The translations under genes and the position numbers were made by a program. Under the pieces are notes generated by a model. It searched no databases. It was given only the letters and a program-made list of their open reading frames with translations, and was not told the DNA's origin. Below are positions 44,014 to 54,360 of a DNA stretch of 58,614 nt, piece after piece. The stretch is taken from the NCBI GenBank assembly GCA_028869175.1, contig JAGWTB010000005.1:1-58614 (forward strand), given 5' to 3'. The DNA comes from Sphingomonadales bacterium. GTDB lineage: Bacteria; Pseudomonadota; Alphaproteobacteria; Sphingomonadales; Sphingomonadaceae. Each line of letters begins with the position of its first letter. The stretch's first letter is position 1.

Positions 44014-44401
44014 ATTCGATCTCGCCCCGCAAGCGAAATCGGCAGAGGCGTAATCGTTGTCAGCATACGACCGGATTATCGCAAGAATACCTGCGGACAC
44101 CTGATGGCCCGCGCGGCAGAAATCCGAGGCTTTCGAGGGCTCGTCAGTCAAGGCAGCATCCTTGGCTTGGTCGCCCAGATCCACAAGATCACCGGGGGCA
44201 AAGGCGGAAATGCGGTTTCGCCAGGCAAGCCATTGCTTTGAACGGCGAGACATCTCGCAAAGCCATTGATTATCAGCCGCATTTTCGCGGTCAGGGTCGA
44301 GCTAAAGCCGTTGCAAGGGATTTCGCGGTGTGTCTGCCGCACGCAAATGACCGTTCCACTCTTGCTGTGGAATCGTACCAGTCTTGCTGTGGCTGAATAA
44401 C
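44014..44401. other. 388-bp region without a convincing gene, with a 22-bp tandem repeat
   Basis: Only weak short frames are present. At 44354-44397, CCACTCTTGCTGTGG and CCAGTCTTGCTGTGG recur 22 bp apart, directly downstream of the tRNA on its own strand. I find no integrase, so an attachment site is not supported. Confidence 0.5.
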
Positions 44402-44475
44402 TGGATGCCCCGCGAGGATTCGAACCTCGATAGACGGAATCAGAATCCGTAGTCTTACCATTAGACGACGGGGCA
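44402..44475 (-). tRNA. tRNA-Gln (anticodon CUG)
   Basis: Reading leftward, the acceptor 5' strand TGCCCCG pairs with CGGGGCA at the 3' end, and an encoded CCA follows one discriminator base. The anticodon arm is ACGGA-TTCTGAT-TCCGT with CTG in the middle, and the T arm CGAGG-TTCGAAT-CCTCG is perfect. All cloverleaf parts are present. Confidence 0.96.
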
Positions 44476-44609
44476 ACAGGCGCGTGCCTCTAGGCGGGCG
44501 CGGAAGGCTCGTCAAGAACCTCTGCTTGCCGCCGGGGCGCGGTGCGGCTACCATGGCTGTCAGATATCCGTCGCTCCAGGCGGGAAAACGGTTTTTCGAG
44601 TGTTTTGAC

Positions 44610-45845
44610 ATGGCGGAACAAATTCCGCCGGCGTGGCGTCAGGAGGTTCCTAGCGACGGGAACGATGTGCAGGCAGATGCGCGCGGCAATGGCCGGACGG
44701 CGCATGGCGACATGCCCAACCCGTCGACGAACTCGAGCCCGGCCGGCGGCCGACCGGAGAGCGCTGACGCGCCCTTGCGCGGCGGCGATGGTGGCAGCGA
44801 AGGCTGGCGCGGCGCGGCGGCAAGGCGGCAGGCCTATGCCGCGATCGATCTTGGCACCAACAATTGCCGGCTGCTGATCGCCCGCCCATCGGGTGAGAAC
44901 TTCATCGTGGTCGATGCCTTCAGCCGCGTGGTGCGGCTGGGCGAGGGGCTGGCGCAGACCGGGCGATTGAGCCAGCAGGCGATGGACCGCGCGTTGTCCG
45001 CGCTGCAGATCTGTTCGGACAAGCTGCGCCGCCGCAATGTCCACCTCGCCCGCTCGGTGGCGACCGAGGCGTGCCGTCGCGCGGAAAACGGCTATGATTT
45101 CATCGACCGGGTCAAGCGCGAAACCGGCATCGTGCTCGACATCATTTCCGCGCGCGAGGAAGCCCGGCTGGCGGTGCTGGGCTGCCACATCCTGCTCGAG
45201 CCGGGGATTGGCCCGGCGATGATCTTCGACATCGGTGGCGGATCGACCGAACTGGTGCTGATCGAGAGCGGCCCGACCGTACCGCGCATTCTCGACTGGA
45301 AGAGCGTGCCCTGGGGCGTGGTCTCGTTGACCGAAACCTGCGGTCCGGAAGGGGATGGACTGCCTGCGCGGGTGGCGCGCTATGCCGAAATGCGGCGGCT
45401 CGTGGCCGAAAGCTTTGCCGATTTTGCCGAGCGGATCGGTCCGGCGCGCGAATCGGCGACGCTGGAACATGAACTGCGCCTGCTGGGCACCAGCGGCACG
45501 GTTACCACGCTGGCCAGCCTGCACCTGGAACTGCCGCAGTATGATCGGCGCGCGGTCGACGGGCTCAACGTGCCCGCCGAGGCGATGCGCGACATCTCCA
45601 CCCGGCTGTCATCGATGTCTCCCGAGGAACGGCGTGAACTGCCCTGCATCGGGCGCGAGCGGGCCGATCTGGTGGTGGCGGGCTGCGCCATTCTTGAAAC
45701 GATTCTCGATCTCTGGCCGGCAGCCCGGCTGGGCGTGGCCGACCGCGGCATTCGCGAAGGCATCCTGCGCAGCCTGATGGCGGGTGGCAGCACCTCGGCC
45801 CGGATCGGCGCTGCGCTGCGGGCGCGGCAGGGGGGAACAGCGTGA
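44610..45845 (+). CDS. Ppx/GppA-family phosphatase
   Basis: About 411 residues from ATG 44610; an upstream ATG at 44553 is possible. A Ser/Gly/Ala-rich N-terminal extension (~70 residues) precedes the ASKHA-fold core: YAAIDLGTNNCRLLIARP, then IIFDIGGGSTELVLIE-type phosphate loop (IGGGSTEL at about 210) and LLGTSGTVTTLASLHL. It is expected to hydrolyse polyphosphate or pppGpp; the catalytic Glu is in SAREEARLAVLG. Linked by a 4-bp overlap to rlmE, a pairing common in alphaproteobacteria. Confidence 0.93.
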   Translation: MAEQIPPAWRQEVPSDGNDVQADARGNGRTAHGDMPNPSTNSSPAGGRPESADAPLRGGDGGSEGWRGAAARRQAYAAIDLGTNNCRLLIARPSGENFIVVDAFSRVVRLGEGLAQTGRLSQQAMDRALSALQICSDKLRRRNVHLARSVATEACRRAENGYDFIDRVKRETGIVLDIISAREEARLAVLGCHILLEPGIGPAMIFDIGGGSTELVLIESGPTVPRILDWKSVPWGVVSLTETCGPEGDGLPARVARYAEMRRLVAESFADFAERIGPARESATLEHELRLLGTSGTVTTLASLHLELPQYDRRAVDGLNVPAEAMRDISTRLSSMSPEERRELPCIGRERADLVVAGCAILETILDLWPAARLGVADRGIREGILRSLMAGGSTSARIGAALRARQGGTA

Positions 45846-46510
45846 GCCGTTCGGGACGCGATCCGGGCGAGCGGCTGCGCAGCGCCAAGAAGCGGTCGAC
45901 CAGTTCGGCCCGCTGGCTGACGCGCCAGCTCAACGATCCCTATGTGCGCCAGGCTAAGGCCGACGGCTACCGCAGCCGCGCGGCCTACAAGCTGGCCGAG
46001 CTGGACGAGCGCTTCGGCCTGCTCAAGTCGGCGCAGCGCGTGGTCGATCTGGGCATAGCCCCCGGCGGCTGGAGCCAGGTGGTGCGCGAAAGGGCACCCA
46101 AGGCGGCGATTGTCGGCATCGATCTGCTGCCCACCGATCCGATCGACGGCGTTACCATCTTCGAGATGGATTTCATGGCCGACGACGCTCCCGCTGCACT
46201 GGAAGGCGCGCTGGGCGCGGCACCCGATCTGGTGCTGTCTGACATGGCGGCGAACACCGTCGGCCACAAGCAGACAGACCACCTGCGCACCATGGGTCTG
46301 GTCGAGGCAGCCGCATGGTTCGCCATCGACGTGCTGACCCCGGGCGGCGCCTTCGTTGCCAAGGTGTTTGCCGGCGGCACCGACACCGAACTGCTCACCC
46401 TGCTCAAGCGCAATTTCACCACGGTGAAGCACGCCAAGCCGCCCGCCAGCCGCAAGGATTCGTCGGAATGGTACGTCGTGGCTCAGGGGTTCAAGGGGCG
46501 GAGCGCGTAG
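45842..46510 (+). CDS. rlmE: 23S rRNA (uridine-2'-O-)-methyltransferase RlmE (FtsJ)
   Basis: 222 residues from GTG overlapping the ppx stop. The K-D-K-E catalytic tetrad is placed as in FtsJ: Lys in YRSRAAYKLAELDE, Asp in LVLSDMAANTVGHKQTDH, Lys in FVAKVFAGG, Glu in SSEWYVVAQGF. The SAM site is VVDLGIAPGGWSQV. It methylates U2552 of 23S rRNA late in 50S assembly. A basic N-terminal extension (~30 residues) helps RNA binding. Confidence 0.96.
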   Translation: MSRSGRDPGERLRSAKKRSTSSARWLTRQLNDPYVRQAKADGYRSRAAYKLAELDERFGLLKSAQRVVDLGIAPGGWSQVVRERAPKAAIVGIDLLPTDPIDGVTIFEMDFMADDAPAALEGALGAAPDLVLSDMAANTVGHKQTDHLRTMGLVEAAAWFAIDVLTPGGAFVAKVFAGGTDTELLTLLKRNFTTVKHAKPPASRKDSSEWYVVAQGFKGRSA

Positions 46511-46593
46511 AGCACGCTGCGCAAAACCTGAATCATTCGTCATTGTGATCGAAGCGACGGGCGCGGCTGACTTCAGTCAGAAAATTCGTCAGA

Positions 46594-47385
46594 TCAGAAG
46601 TGGAACTGCGTGCCTACGTAGACCGCCTGGCTGTTCTGCTTGCCATCGACGATCGGGGCCAGCCGGTCACGCTCCTGCGAATAGCGCACCCCGGCAGTGA
46701 CATCGAGATTGCGCGTCAGGCGGTAACTGCCGCCAAGGTCGACCGTCTGGTCGCCGGAGCCTTCGAACGTGCGCGGGGCGCGGCCCGGCTTCTCCCGTTC
46801 ATCCAGCGCGATGCGCGGGCTGAAGCGCGATGGCCCGCCATCGGGGTTGCCGCCCGGTTTGTAGGCGGCAAGGTCAGGCATTTCGATCCGGCGAATATCG
46901 GGCGACAGGCCGGTGACCGGGGCAGTGCCGCGCGACAGGCCGGCGACGCCGAGGTTGTAGGCGGTCGGCGCGATGTGCACAGCAGCGGCAGCCGTGGCGA
47001 CCTGCGGCCGTTCCGGCAGGATGCCGCGCACGGTAATCGCGCTGGCGGTTGCCGGATCGACGCGCACCGCCACGGTGATCGAGCGGTCGGGTCGGGTCGC
47101 CGTGCCGGCCGGAGTGAAGCGGAACAGTCCGCCGGCGTGGGGCTGCGCGGCAATGGCCGAGGCGAGGCGCGGATCGAGCCGCGGATCCACCGCAGAGGAG
47201 CCGAGCTTGCCGACGCCTTCGCTCACCCCCATCTCGGGAGATTGCACGTCAAACCGCGCGGAAACCGCCAGAACCGCGCTGGGCAGGGCGAGGATGCCTA
47301 CGGCCCCGGCGATGACCAGCGCAGGCGTGGTCGCGGCGCGCGGTGCGCCGGCCTTTGCCTTGCCCTGGGTCTTGCCGGTTTTCAT
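46594..47385 (-). CDS. putative secreted or outer-membrane protein, unknown function
   Basis: About 263 residues from ATG 47385, with GGGGAAC five bp upstream. After a Lys/Gly-rich start there is a hydrophobic segment (PALVIAGAVGILALPSAVLAVSA, about 22-44). The middle is low in complexity. The last ~50 residues (VDLGGSYRLTRNLDVTAGVRYSQERDRLAPI, ending VYVGTQFHF) have the alternating pattern and terminal Phe of an outer-membrane beta signal. A barrel or anchored surface protein is likely. 15-bp tandem repeats lie just upstream of the ribosome site. Confidence 0.65.
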   Translation of the reverse strand: MKTGKTQGKAKAGAPRAATTPALVIAGAVGILALPSAVLAVSARFDVQSPEMGVSEGVGKLGSSAVDPRLDPRLASAIAAQPHAGGLFRFTPAGTATRPDRSITVAVRVDPATASAITVRGILPERPQVATAAAAVHIAPTAYNLGVAGLSRGTAPVTGLSPDIRRIEMPDLAAYKPGGNPDGGPSRFSPRIALDEREKPGRAPRTFEGSGDQTVDLGGSYRLTRNLDVTAGVRYSQERDRLAPIVDGKQNSQAVYVGTQFHF

Positions 47386-47411
47386 GTGTTCCCCGTTTGC
47401 CTGTCCCGGTA

Positions 47412-47448
47412 TTGCCGACACCAGTCTTGCCGATACCCGTCTTGCCTG
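47412..47448. repeat. 15-bp tandem repeat, about 2.5 copies
   Basis: TTGCCGACACCAGTC (47412-47426), TTGCCGATACCCGTC (47427-47441) and a partial TTGCC copy follow one another. They sit 27-63 bp upstream of the leftward gene start at 47385, in a 331-bp gap (47386-47716) in which I see no gene. Possible repeated regulator-binding site. Confidence 0.5.
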
Positions 47449-47716
47449 TGCAGGAGCCAATCCGCGCGACTCGACATGGTGACAGTGGCCCGGCCTAGCT
47501 TAACCTGCGCTTGATGATGCGCGCTTTGTCGCGATTTCCAAGTGGAATCTGCCGATGGTGGCGTTCAGCGGCAGTTCACCGCCATTCGCGCCTCTGCGCC
47601 GGGCGGGCAAACTGGGCGAACGCCACACTTGCCGCGCCCGCGCCTGCGGCTATAGAGGCTCGGGACCCTGCCCGCCCTTCGGGGCGCGCGCACCAAAGAC
47701 AGGACCTTGAACGACG

Positions 47717-48181
47717 ATGACTGGCAGCCTCGAAACCGGCAAGACCTTCCCCCGGATCCTCGCCAAGGCCGGTGTGGCGGCGATGATGGCGCTGTCGCTG
47801 GTCGGCTGCGGTCACAAGGGGCGCCCCAAGGCCGATCTCGCCGCCTCGCAGGTGACGACCATCGGGGTGAACTCCTACCTGTGGCGTGCCAGCCTGGATG
47901 CGCTGTCGTTCATGCCGCTGCTCCAGACCGACAGCAACGGCGGCGTGATCGTCACCGACTGGTACGCCAATCCCGCCAACCCGGGCGAGCGGATGAAGGT
48001 AACCGTCACCATCCTCGATCAGGATCTGCGCGCCGATGCCTTGCGCGTCGCCGCCAGCCGCCAGGTTTCGCAGAACGGTGGCTGGGTCGATGCCCCGGTT
48101 CAGGCTGCAACCGTGCAGCGTCTCGAAGACGTGATCCTGACCAAGGCCCGCGACCTGCGCCGCAGCGCCGTGGGCGGCTGA
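47717..48181 (+). CDS. DUF3576 lipoprotein
   Basis: 154 residues. The signal ends in lipobox LVGC (AKAGVAAMMALSLVGCGHKG). The DUF3576 domain follows: IGVNSYLWRASLDALSFMPLLQTDSNGGVIVTDWYANPANPGERMKVTVTILD. It is widely conserved in alphaproteobacteria, usually just upstream of leuS and lptE as here, which hints at an envelope role. Function not established. Confidence 0.92.
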   Translation: MTGSLETGKTFPRILAKAGVAAMMALSLVGCGHKGRPKADLAASQVTTIGVNSYLWRASLDALSFMPLLQTDSNGGVIVTDWYANPANPGERMKVTVTILDQDLRADALRVAASRQVSQNGGWVDAPVQAATVQRLEDVILTKARDLRRSAVGG

Positions 48182-48213
48182 TCCCGCAAGCGCCCAACCC
48201 GGAAACCATATGC

Positions 48214-48283
48214 CCTGAGCGTGTCGAAGGGCTGCATTTCCCCTCGCCCTCGACAAGAAGGACCACCCTTCGACAAGTTCAGG
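48214..48283. repeat. inverted repeat between the DUF3576 gene and leuS
   Basis: CCTGAGCGTGTCGAAGGG (48214-48231) and CCCTTCGACAAGTTCAGG (48266-48283) are inverted copies matching at 15 of 18 positions. The CTTCGACAAG core is a common dispersed intergenic repeat of sphingomonads. Confidence 0.8.
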
Positions 48284-48311
48284 ACGGGCGGATTCAAGAG
48301 AATTCGCAATC

Positions 48312-50840
48312 ATGACCGCCGAACGCTTTGACCCTGCCACCGCCGATTCCCGCTGGCAGCGCATCTGGGACGAGCGCCAGTGCTTCCGCGCCGATGACGC
48401 CAGCACCAAGCCGCGCAGCTTCGTGCTGGAGATGTTTCCCTATCCCTCTGGCCGGATCCACATCGGCCACGTCCGCAACTATACCATGGGTGACGTGCTG
48501 GCCCGCTACAAGCGGATGCGCGGCTACGAAGTGCTGCACCCGATGGGCTGGGATGCCTTCGGCATGCCGGCGGAAAACGCGGCGATGGAAAAGGGCGTCC
48601 ATCCCGGCGGCTGGACGCGAGACAACATCGCCAACATGAAGGCGCAGCTGAAGCGGCTTGGCTTCGCGCTCGACTGGAGCCGAGAACTGGCGACCTGTGA
48701 GCCGGAATATTACGGCCACGAACAATCGCTGTTCCTCGATCTCTATGCCGCTGGCCTTGTCTACCGCAAGGAAAGCGCGGTCAACTGGGACCCGGTCGAC
48801 ATGACCGTGCTGGCCAACGAACAGGTGATCGACGGGCGCGGCTGGCGTTCGGGCGCGCTGGTGGAGAAGCGCAAGCTGAGCCAGTGGTTCCTGCGCATCA
48901 CCGACTTCGCCGACGAACTGCTCGAAGGCCTGTCCAGCCTCGACACCTGGCCGGAAAAGGTCCGGTTGATGCAGGAAAACTGGATCGGCAAGAGCCAGGG
49001 CCTGCGCGCGAAGTTCCACTTCGTGGACAGCGAGGACGGGATCGAGGTGTTCACCACCCGCCCCGATACGCTGTTCGGCGCCAGCTTCGTTGCCATCGCG
49101 GCGGACCATCCCTTTGCGCAAGGCATGGCGGCGAACCTGCCCGAGCTGGCGGCGTTCATCGCCGAGTGCAAGCGCGGCGGCACCACGGCGGCCGAGCTGG
49201 AAACAGCGGACAAGCTGGGTTTCAACACCGGCTACACCGTCGAGCATCCGCTCAAGAAGAGCAGGCACCTGCCGGTCTATGTCGCCAATTTCGTGCTGAT
49301 GGACTATGGCACCGGCGCGGTGTTCGGCTGCCCGGCGCACGACCAGCGCGACCTCGATTTCGCCCGCAAGTATGATTTGCCCGTCACCCGGGTGGTGGCG
49401 GAAGGCGATGATACCGCCAGCCGGTTCGATGGAGACGAGGCCTATAGCGGGCCGGGCCGCATCGTGAATTCCGAATGGCTTGACGGCATGACCATCGCCG
49501 AGGCCAAGGCGGCGGTGATCGCCAGGGCCCAGCATGACGGCTGGGGCACGGCGGAAACGCAGTACCGCCTGCGCGACTGGGGCGTCAGCCGCCAGCGCTA
49601 TTGGGGCACGCCGATCCCGTTCATCCATTGCGAGATCTGCGGCATCGTGCCGGTGCCCAAGAAGCAGCTCCCCGTGGTGCTGCCCGAGGACGTCAGCTTC
49701 GACGTGCCCGGCAACCCGCTGCTGCGCCACCCGACGTGGAAGCACGTCGATTGCCCGCAATGCGGCAAGCCGGCCACGCGCGAGACCGATACGCTCGACA
49801 CCTTTGTCGATTCCTCGTGGTACTTCCTGCGCTTCGCCAGCCAGCCTGCCGACCGTCCGTTCGATCCGGAGGAAATCAAGCGCTGGCTGCCGGTGGAGCA
49901 GTACATCGGCGGGATCGAGCACGCGATCCTGCACCTGCTCTACGCTCGCTTCTGGACCCGCGCGCTCGCCCGGATTGGCAAGATCGACGTGAAGGAGCCC
50001 TTCGCCAGCCTGTTCACCCAGGGCATGGTGACGCACGAGACTTATTCGCGCATCGATTCGGCCAACGGTCAGCCGGTGTTCTTTTCGCCGCAGGAAGTCG
50101 AGCGTGGCGGCGAAGCAGCGACGCTCAAGGTCGATGGCGCGCCGGTGGAAATCGGCCGCGTCATCAAGATGTCGAAGTCGAAGAAGAACGTGGTCGATCC
50201 AGACGAAATCGTCGCGACCTATGGCGCCGACGCGATCCGCTGGTTCATGCTGTCCGACAGCCCGCCCGAGCGTGACCTGCCGTGGTCCGAGGCCGGGATC
50301 GAGGGTTGCGCCCGCTTTGTCCAGCGGCAGTGGCGGCTGTTCGGCCAGTACGATGCCCATGCAAGCGGCGAAGACAAGGCGCTGGACCGCAAGCGCGACC
50401 AGACCGTCCATGCCGTGGCGCAGGACATCGAATCGCTCGGATTCAACAAGGCGGTGGCGCGAATCTACGAGCTGACCTCCGCTACCGAAAAGGCAGCGCC
50501 CTCGGCCAGCCGTTCGGCGGCGATCAAGGCGCTGCTGCTGCTGGTCGCGCCGATGATGCCCCATCTGGCCGAGGAAGCCTTTGCCCGCTTCGGCGAAGGC
50601 CTCGCCGCCGAAGCGCTGTGGCCCGCAGTCGATCCGGCGCTGCTGGTGGACGACGAGGTGACCGTGGCGGTGCAGGTCAAGGGCAAGCTGCGCGACACGC
50701 TCACCGTCGCCAAGGGCATGCCGAAGGACGAGCTGGAGAAGCTTGCCCTCGCCTCCGACAAGGTGCAGCGTGCGATCGACGGGGCGGAAGTGAAGAAGGT
50801 GATCGTCGTGCCCGACCGCTTGGTGAACATCGTCGCATGA
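48312..50840 (+). CDS. leuS: leucyl-tRNA synthetase
   Basis: 842 residues. The class I HIGH motif is [15 protein letters not shown] (about 39-53) and KMSKS is [13 protein letters not shown] (about 619). The editing domain (CP1) carries [19 protein letters not shown] and [20 protein letters not shown], as needed to clear mischarged tRNA. The anticodon-binding and C-terminal domains are complete. It heads a coupled cluster with lptE (ATGA overlap) and holA. Confidence 0.98.
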   Translation: MTAERFDPATADSRWQRIWDERQCFRADDASTKPRSFVLEMFPYPSGRIHIGHVRNYTMGDVLARYKRMRGYEVLHPMGWDAFGMPAENAAMEKGVHPGGWTRDNIANMKAQLKRLGFALDWSRELATCEPEYYGHEQSLFLDLYAAGLVYRKESAVNWDPVDMTVLANEQVIDGRGWRSGALVEKRKLSQWFLRITDFADELLEGLSSLDTWPEKVRLMQENWIGKSQGLRAKFHFVDSEDGIEVFTTRPDTLFGASFVAIAADHPFAQGMAANLPELAAFIAECKRGGTTAAELETADKLGFNTGYTVEHPLKKSRHLPVYVANFVLMDYGTGAVFGCPAHDQRDLDFARKYDLPVTRVVAEGDDTASRFDGDEAYSGPGRIVNSEWLDGMTIAEAKAAVIARAQHDGWGTAETQYRLRDWGVSRQRYWGTPIPFIHCEICGIVPVPKKQLPVVLPEDVSFDVPGNPLLRHPTWKHVDCPQCGKPATRETDTLDTFVDSSWYFLRFASQPADRPFDPEEIKRWLPVEQYIGGIEHAILHLLYARFWTRALARIGKIDVKEPFASLFTQGMVTHETYSRIDSANGQPVFFSPQEVERGGEAATLKVDGAPVEIGRVIKMSKSKKNVVDPDEIVATYGADAIRWFMLSDSPPERDLPWSEAGIEGCARFVQRQWRLFGQYDAHASGEDKALDRKRDQTVHAVAQDIESLGFNKAVARIYELTSATEKAAPSASRSAAIKALLLLVAPMMPHLAEEAFARFGEGLAAEALWPAVDPALLVDDEVTVAVQVKGKLRDTLTVAKGMPKDELEKLALASDKVQRAIDGAEVKKVIVVPDRLVNIVA

Positions 50841-51328
50841 GGAAGGCAGCCGCCTTGCTGCCGCTGGTGCTCGCGCTCTCCGCCTGCGGGCTGCAGCCGA
50901 TGTATGCCGGCGGTGGCAGCGGCGCGGTGGCGCAGGGGCTGGCGGGCATCGAGGTGCCGGCGATCGAAGGCAAGGCCGGCTGGCTGGTGCGCAACGCGCT
51001 GCATGACCGGCTCGGCCAGGGCGGCACATCTGCGGCATCGCGCTACCGGCTCGACGTGCGGCTGGATGACAAGCTTGAAGGGCTGGGCCTGCTGTCGGAC
51101 GATACCATCGGCCGCGAACGCCGCACCCTGCGTGCGCGCTACCAGCTGGTCGATCTGGCAAGCGGCGACATCGTGCTCGATGCCACCGCCGGTTCGGATG
51201 CGGGGATCGACGTCGTCTCTTCCGAATATGCCACCATCGCCGCCGAACAGGCCGCGCTGGAAAACCTGTCCAAGGACGTTGCCGACCGCATCGTCACGCG
51301 GCTGGCGCTGCAACTGCGCAAGAACTAG
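50837..51328 (+). CDS. lptE: LPS assembly lipoprotein LptE
   Basis: 163 residues from the ATG overlapping the leuS stop. The lipoprotein signal is [17 protein letters not shown] with lipobox LSAC, then GLQPMYAGG, the typical start of alphaproteobacterial LptE. Later blocks are [21 protein letters not shown] and [22 protein letters not shown]. It plugs the LptD barrel that delivers lipopolysaccharide or, in sphingomonads, presumably equivalent glycolipids to the surface. The position between leuS and holA is conserved. Confidence 0.93.
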   Translation: MRKAAALLPLVLALSACGLQPMYAGGGSGAVAQGLAGIEVPAIEGKAGWLVRNALHDRLGQGGTSAASRYRLDVRLDDKLEGLGLLSDDTIGRERRTLRARYQLVDLASGDIVLDATAGSDAGIDVVSSEYATIAAEQAALENLSKDVADRIVTRLALQLRKN

Positions 51329-51331
51329 CCG

Positions 51332-52363
51332 GTGAAGGCCAGCCAGAAGGACTTTATCGGCATCGCCCCGCGCGCGGCCAAGGCGGCGCGGGTGTTCTTT
51401 TTCTGCGGCCCGGACGAGGCCGGCGCACACGATGCGGCCAACCGCATCATCTCGCTGCTGGACGATGCCGGCGAACGGCTCGACCTGTCGGGCGGCGAGA
51501 TCAAGCGCGATCCGGTGCGACTGGGCGACGAGGCGCGCTCCACCTCGCTGTTCGGCGATTCGCGCCACATCGTCCTGCGCGTGCAGGGCGACGAGGCAGC
51601 GGAAGCGGTCGAGATCCTGCTGGCTGGTGAGGCCGAGCCCTGCCCGGTGCTGATCCTGGCCGCCGGGGCGACCGACAAGTCGCGCACCGCCAAGCTGCTG
51701 GCTGACCGGCCCGATGCGCTGGTGGCCATGTTCTACCCGCCGGACCTGCGCTCGGTGTCCTCGATGGTACGCGATTTCGCCGATGCCTCGGGCCTGCGGA
51801 TCGGCGGCGACATGGCTGATCGGATCGCCCGCGCGTCCGGGCTCGATACCCGGCTGGCGCGGTCCGAAGTGACCAAGCTGGCGCTCTATCTCGATGCCAG
51901 CCCGGAAGCACCCCGCAGTGCCGATGCTGCCGCGCTCGACGCGGTGGGGGCGAAGACCGAGGACGACGGGTTCAATCCGCTGCTCAACGCGGTGCTGGGC
52001 GGGGAGGCCGCCAAGGTGCCGCACGAACTGCGCCGGATGCGCGAGCTGGGGATGAACCCGGTCGGCCTGCTGCTCGCCTTCGAACGGCGCGCGGCGCAGC
52101 TGGTCCAGCTTGCCGGCAAGCTTGGCCCGCGCGGCGACGTTGCATCATTGCTCAAGGCAGAGTCCGCTGCGCGGCGCATATTCTGGAAGGACGAACGCGA
52201 TCTGGCGGCCCAGCTGAAGCGCTGGCGCGGGCGGCGGCTGGAGCGTCTGGTCGAGCGGCTTGCCGCACTGCACCGTGCGCTGCTCGCCAACAGCCAGAGC
52301 GCCGAACTGCTGCTCGCCCAAAGCCTCGCGGAGATCGCCCGCGCCGCTGCCGCCGCGCGTTAA
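51332..52363 (+). CDS. holA: DNA polymerase III delta subunit
   Basis: 343 residues from GTG 51332, three bp after the lptE stop. The fold is the AAA+-like delta type: RVFFFCGPDEAGAHDAANRIISLL at the start, then SLFGDSRHIVLRVQGDEA, and a helical collar domain (DDGFNPLLNAVLGGEAAKVPHELRRMRELGMNPVGLLLAFERRAAQLVQL). It opens the sliding clamp within the clamp loader. The weak Walker motif is normal for delta. Confidence 0.94.
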   Translation: MKASQKDFIGIAPRAAKAARVFFFCGPDEAGAHDAANRIISLLDDAGERLDLSGGEIKRDPVRLGDEARSTSLFGDSRHIVLRVQGDEAAEAVEILLAGEAEPCPVLILAAGATDKSRTAKLLADRPDALVAMFYPPDLRSVSSMVRDFADASGLRIGGDMADRIARASGLDTRLARSEVTKLALYLDASPEAPRSADAAALDAVGAKTEDDGFNPLLNAVLGGEAAKVPHELRRMRELGMNPVGLLLAFERRAAQLVQLAGKLGPRGDVASLLKAESAARRIFWKDERDLAAQLKRWRGRRLERLVERLAALHRALLANSQSAELLLAQSLAEIARAAAAAR

Positions 52364-52499
52364 GCCATGGCAGGCCAAGCGTTTCAGTCAGAGACGTTGC
52401 CCATTTCCTGAGCAAAGTTACGCGTTGTTACCTATCCACAACGGAGCTATGTTTGCGCCACAGCTCAGGGGGTCGCACCACTCCAGCTTTTGCAGTGCA

Positions 52500-53909
52500 A
52501 TGAACGTTCAATCTCGATGGGTTCCCCCTCGCCTGGCCCGCTCCGATGCGGTTCGGCGCGTCCAGCTTCCGCTGGCTCCTTCGCTGGAGCGCCGGCGCGT
52601 GCAGATGTATCTGCTGCTGATGCTGGTTGATGCGGCGGCCATTCTCGCCGGTTTCGCCGCCACCGCGTGGTTCTATTACGCCGACCCGCTGGCCAATGAC
52701 ACCTTGCTGGCCGCGCAGCTGCTGATCCCGTTCTACTGGAGTGCGGCGCTGACCCTGCAGGTCTACAGTCTGTCCGGCCTGCTCTCTCCCGGTTTTGCCC
52801 GGCGGCGGGCGCTGCTGGCGATGCTGATCGGCGCGGTGGCCATCCTGGTCGTGGCTTTCTTCACCAAATCGAGCGCCAACTATTCGCGCGTCGCCGTGCT
52901 GCTCGGCGGCTTCACCTCCACCGCGCTGATCCTCATGCTCAAGCGTGAGCTGAAGCCGCTGATCGAACGCCATTGCGGCACGACCGCGATCAACGTGCTG
53001 GTGATCGACGATGGCGGCGAAGCGCTGCGGGTGCCGCACGCCTTCCATGTTGATGCGCGCGAGCATGGGCTTTCGGCCGATCTGGCCGATCCGCACATGC
53101 TCGACCGGATCGGGCTCTACCTGATGAATATGGACCGGGTGCTCGTCACCTGCCCGCCGGAGCGGCGCGCCGCCTGGGCGCTGGTGTTCAAGAGCGCCAA
53201 TGTCCAGGGTGAGATCGTTGACCGCGAGGTTTGGGATCTTGGCGTGGTCGGCGCGCGGCGCGGCAACAATTTCGGCTCGCTGGTCGTGTCAGCCGGGCCG
53301 CTGGGCATGCGCAGCCGCGTGGTCAAGCGCGCCTTTGACACCGCCGTGGCCCTGACCGCGCTGCTGCTGCTGGCGCCGCTGCTGCTGCTGGTCGCGCTGC
53401 TGATCAAGCTGGAAGACGGCGGCCCGGTGTTCTTCATCCAGCCCCGCACCGGACGCGGCAACCGCTTCTTCCCGATCTACAAGTTCCGCTCGATGAGGGT
53501 GGAAAGGCTCGATCACGCCGGCAATCGCTCCGCCAGCCGCGACGATGACCGGGTGACCCGCATCGGTCGGATCATTCGCAGCACCAGCATCGACGAACTG
53601 CCGCAGCTGCTCAACGTGCTGCGCGGCGACATGAGCATCGTCGGCCCGCGCCCCCACGCCATCGGCAGCATGGCGGGCGAGAAGCTGTTCTGGGAAGTGG
53701 ACAGCCGCTACTGGCTGCGTCACTCGCTCAAGCCGGGGCTCACCGGGCTGGCGCAGGTGCGCGGCCTGCGCGGTGCCACCGAACAGGAAAGCGACCTCGC
53801 CGACCGGCTGCAGGCCGACCTCGAATATCTCGACGGCTGGACGGTGTGGCGCGATTGCCGCATCATCCTGCAGACCGCCGCCGTGCTGGTGCACCGGCAG
53901 GCGTACTAG
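52500..53909 (+). CDS. polyprenyl-phosphate sugar phosphotransferase (exopolysaccharide priming)
   Basis: About 469 residues from ATG 52500. Four membrane helices (about 35-145) precede a nucleotide-binding-like middle domain. A fifth helix ([27 protein letters not shown], about 285-310) leads to the bacterial sugar transferase domain: [24 protein letters not shown], then [25 protein letters not shown] and [15 protein letters not shown]. It transfers a sugar phosphate, usually glucose-1-P, to undecaprenyl phosphate and so starts exopolysaccharide repeats. No other exopolysaccharide genes lie next to it. Confidence 0.9.
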   Translation: MNVQSRWVPPRLARSDAVRRVQLPLAPSLERRRVQMYLLLMLVDAAAILAGFAATAWFYYADPLANDTLLAAQLLIPFYWSAALTLQVYSLSGLLSPGFARRRALLAMLIGAVAILVVAFFTKSSANYSRVAVLLGGFTSTALILMLKRELKPLIERHCGTTAINVLVIDDGGEALRVPHAFHVDAREHGLSADLADPHMLDRIGLYLMNMDRVLVTCPPERRAAWALVFKSANVQGEIVDREVWDLGVVGARRGNNFGSLVVSAGPLGMRSRVVKRAFDTAVALTALLLLAPLLLLVALLIKLEDGGPVFFIQPRTGRGNRFFPIYKFRSMRVERLDHAGNRSASRDDDRVTRIGRIIRSTSIDELPQLLNVLRGDMSIVGPRPHAIGSMAGEKLFWEVDSRYWLRHSLKPGLTGLAQVRGLRGATEQESDLADRLQADLEYLDGWTVWRDCRIILQTAAVLVHRQAY

Positions 53910-53987
53910 GCGGCGGGGGAGTTGGGGTAGGTTGACGTTCAAAATCCTCCCCGCTCGCGGAAATCTGGCCTCGCCGCCCAGGCCCGG

Positions 53988-54344
53988 CTAGGCGCCGGGC
54001 TGCATCGCGGCGAACTGGTCGAACGCTTCCACCGCTTGCGCGGCGTACATCAGGCTGGGTCCGGCCCCCATGTAGAGCGCCATGCCCATGGCCTCCATCA
54101 CCTCGTCACGCGTCGCACCCAGCTTTACCGCGGCCTTGGCGTGAAAGGCGACGCAGCCGTCGCAGCGGATGGCAACCGCAATGGCAATGGCGATCAGTTC
54201 CTTGGTCTTCGCATCGAGCGCCCCGCCCTTGGTCGCCGCCTGGGCCATGGCCGAGAACGCCTTCATGACATCCGGGGTGCCGAGGCGCACTTCCTTGATC
54301 GCGACGTTCAGCTCGTCGGCCATCGCCGGCCAGTCCTTGTGCAT
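53988..54344 (-). CDS. carboxymuconolactone decarboxylase/AhpD-family protein
   Basis: 118 residues from ATG 54344, with GGAAGGAG eight bp upstream. The redox motif is Cys61-x2-Cys64-x3-His68 (RCDGCVAFH), and LDAKTKELIAIAIAVAIRCDGC is the family signature. CMD/AhpD proteins act as thiol peroxidases or lactone decarboxylases; the CxxC form favours a redox role. Directly upstream lies a perfect 24-bp palindrome. It is unlinked to an obvious partner gene, although the NTF2-like gene is on the same strand. Confidence 0.92.
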   Translation of the reverse strand: MHKDWPAMADELNVAIKEVRLGTPDVMKAFSAMAQAATKGGALDAKTKELIAIAIAVAIRCDGCVAFHAKAAVKLGATRDEVMEAMGMALYMGAGPSLMYAAQAVEAFDQFAAMQPGA

Positions 54345-54360
54345 GCGCCATACTCCTTCC

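Noticed and set aside
44005-44253. Leftward 82-residue frame between the SPFH operon and tRNA-Gln
   Set aside because: No ribosome site, no recognisable domain, and it runs through the SPFH promoter dyad.
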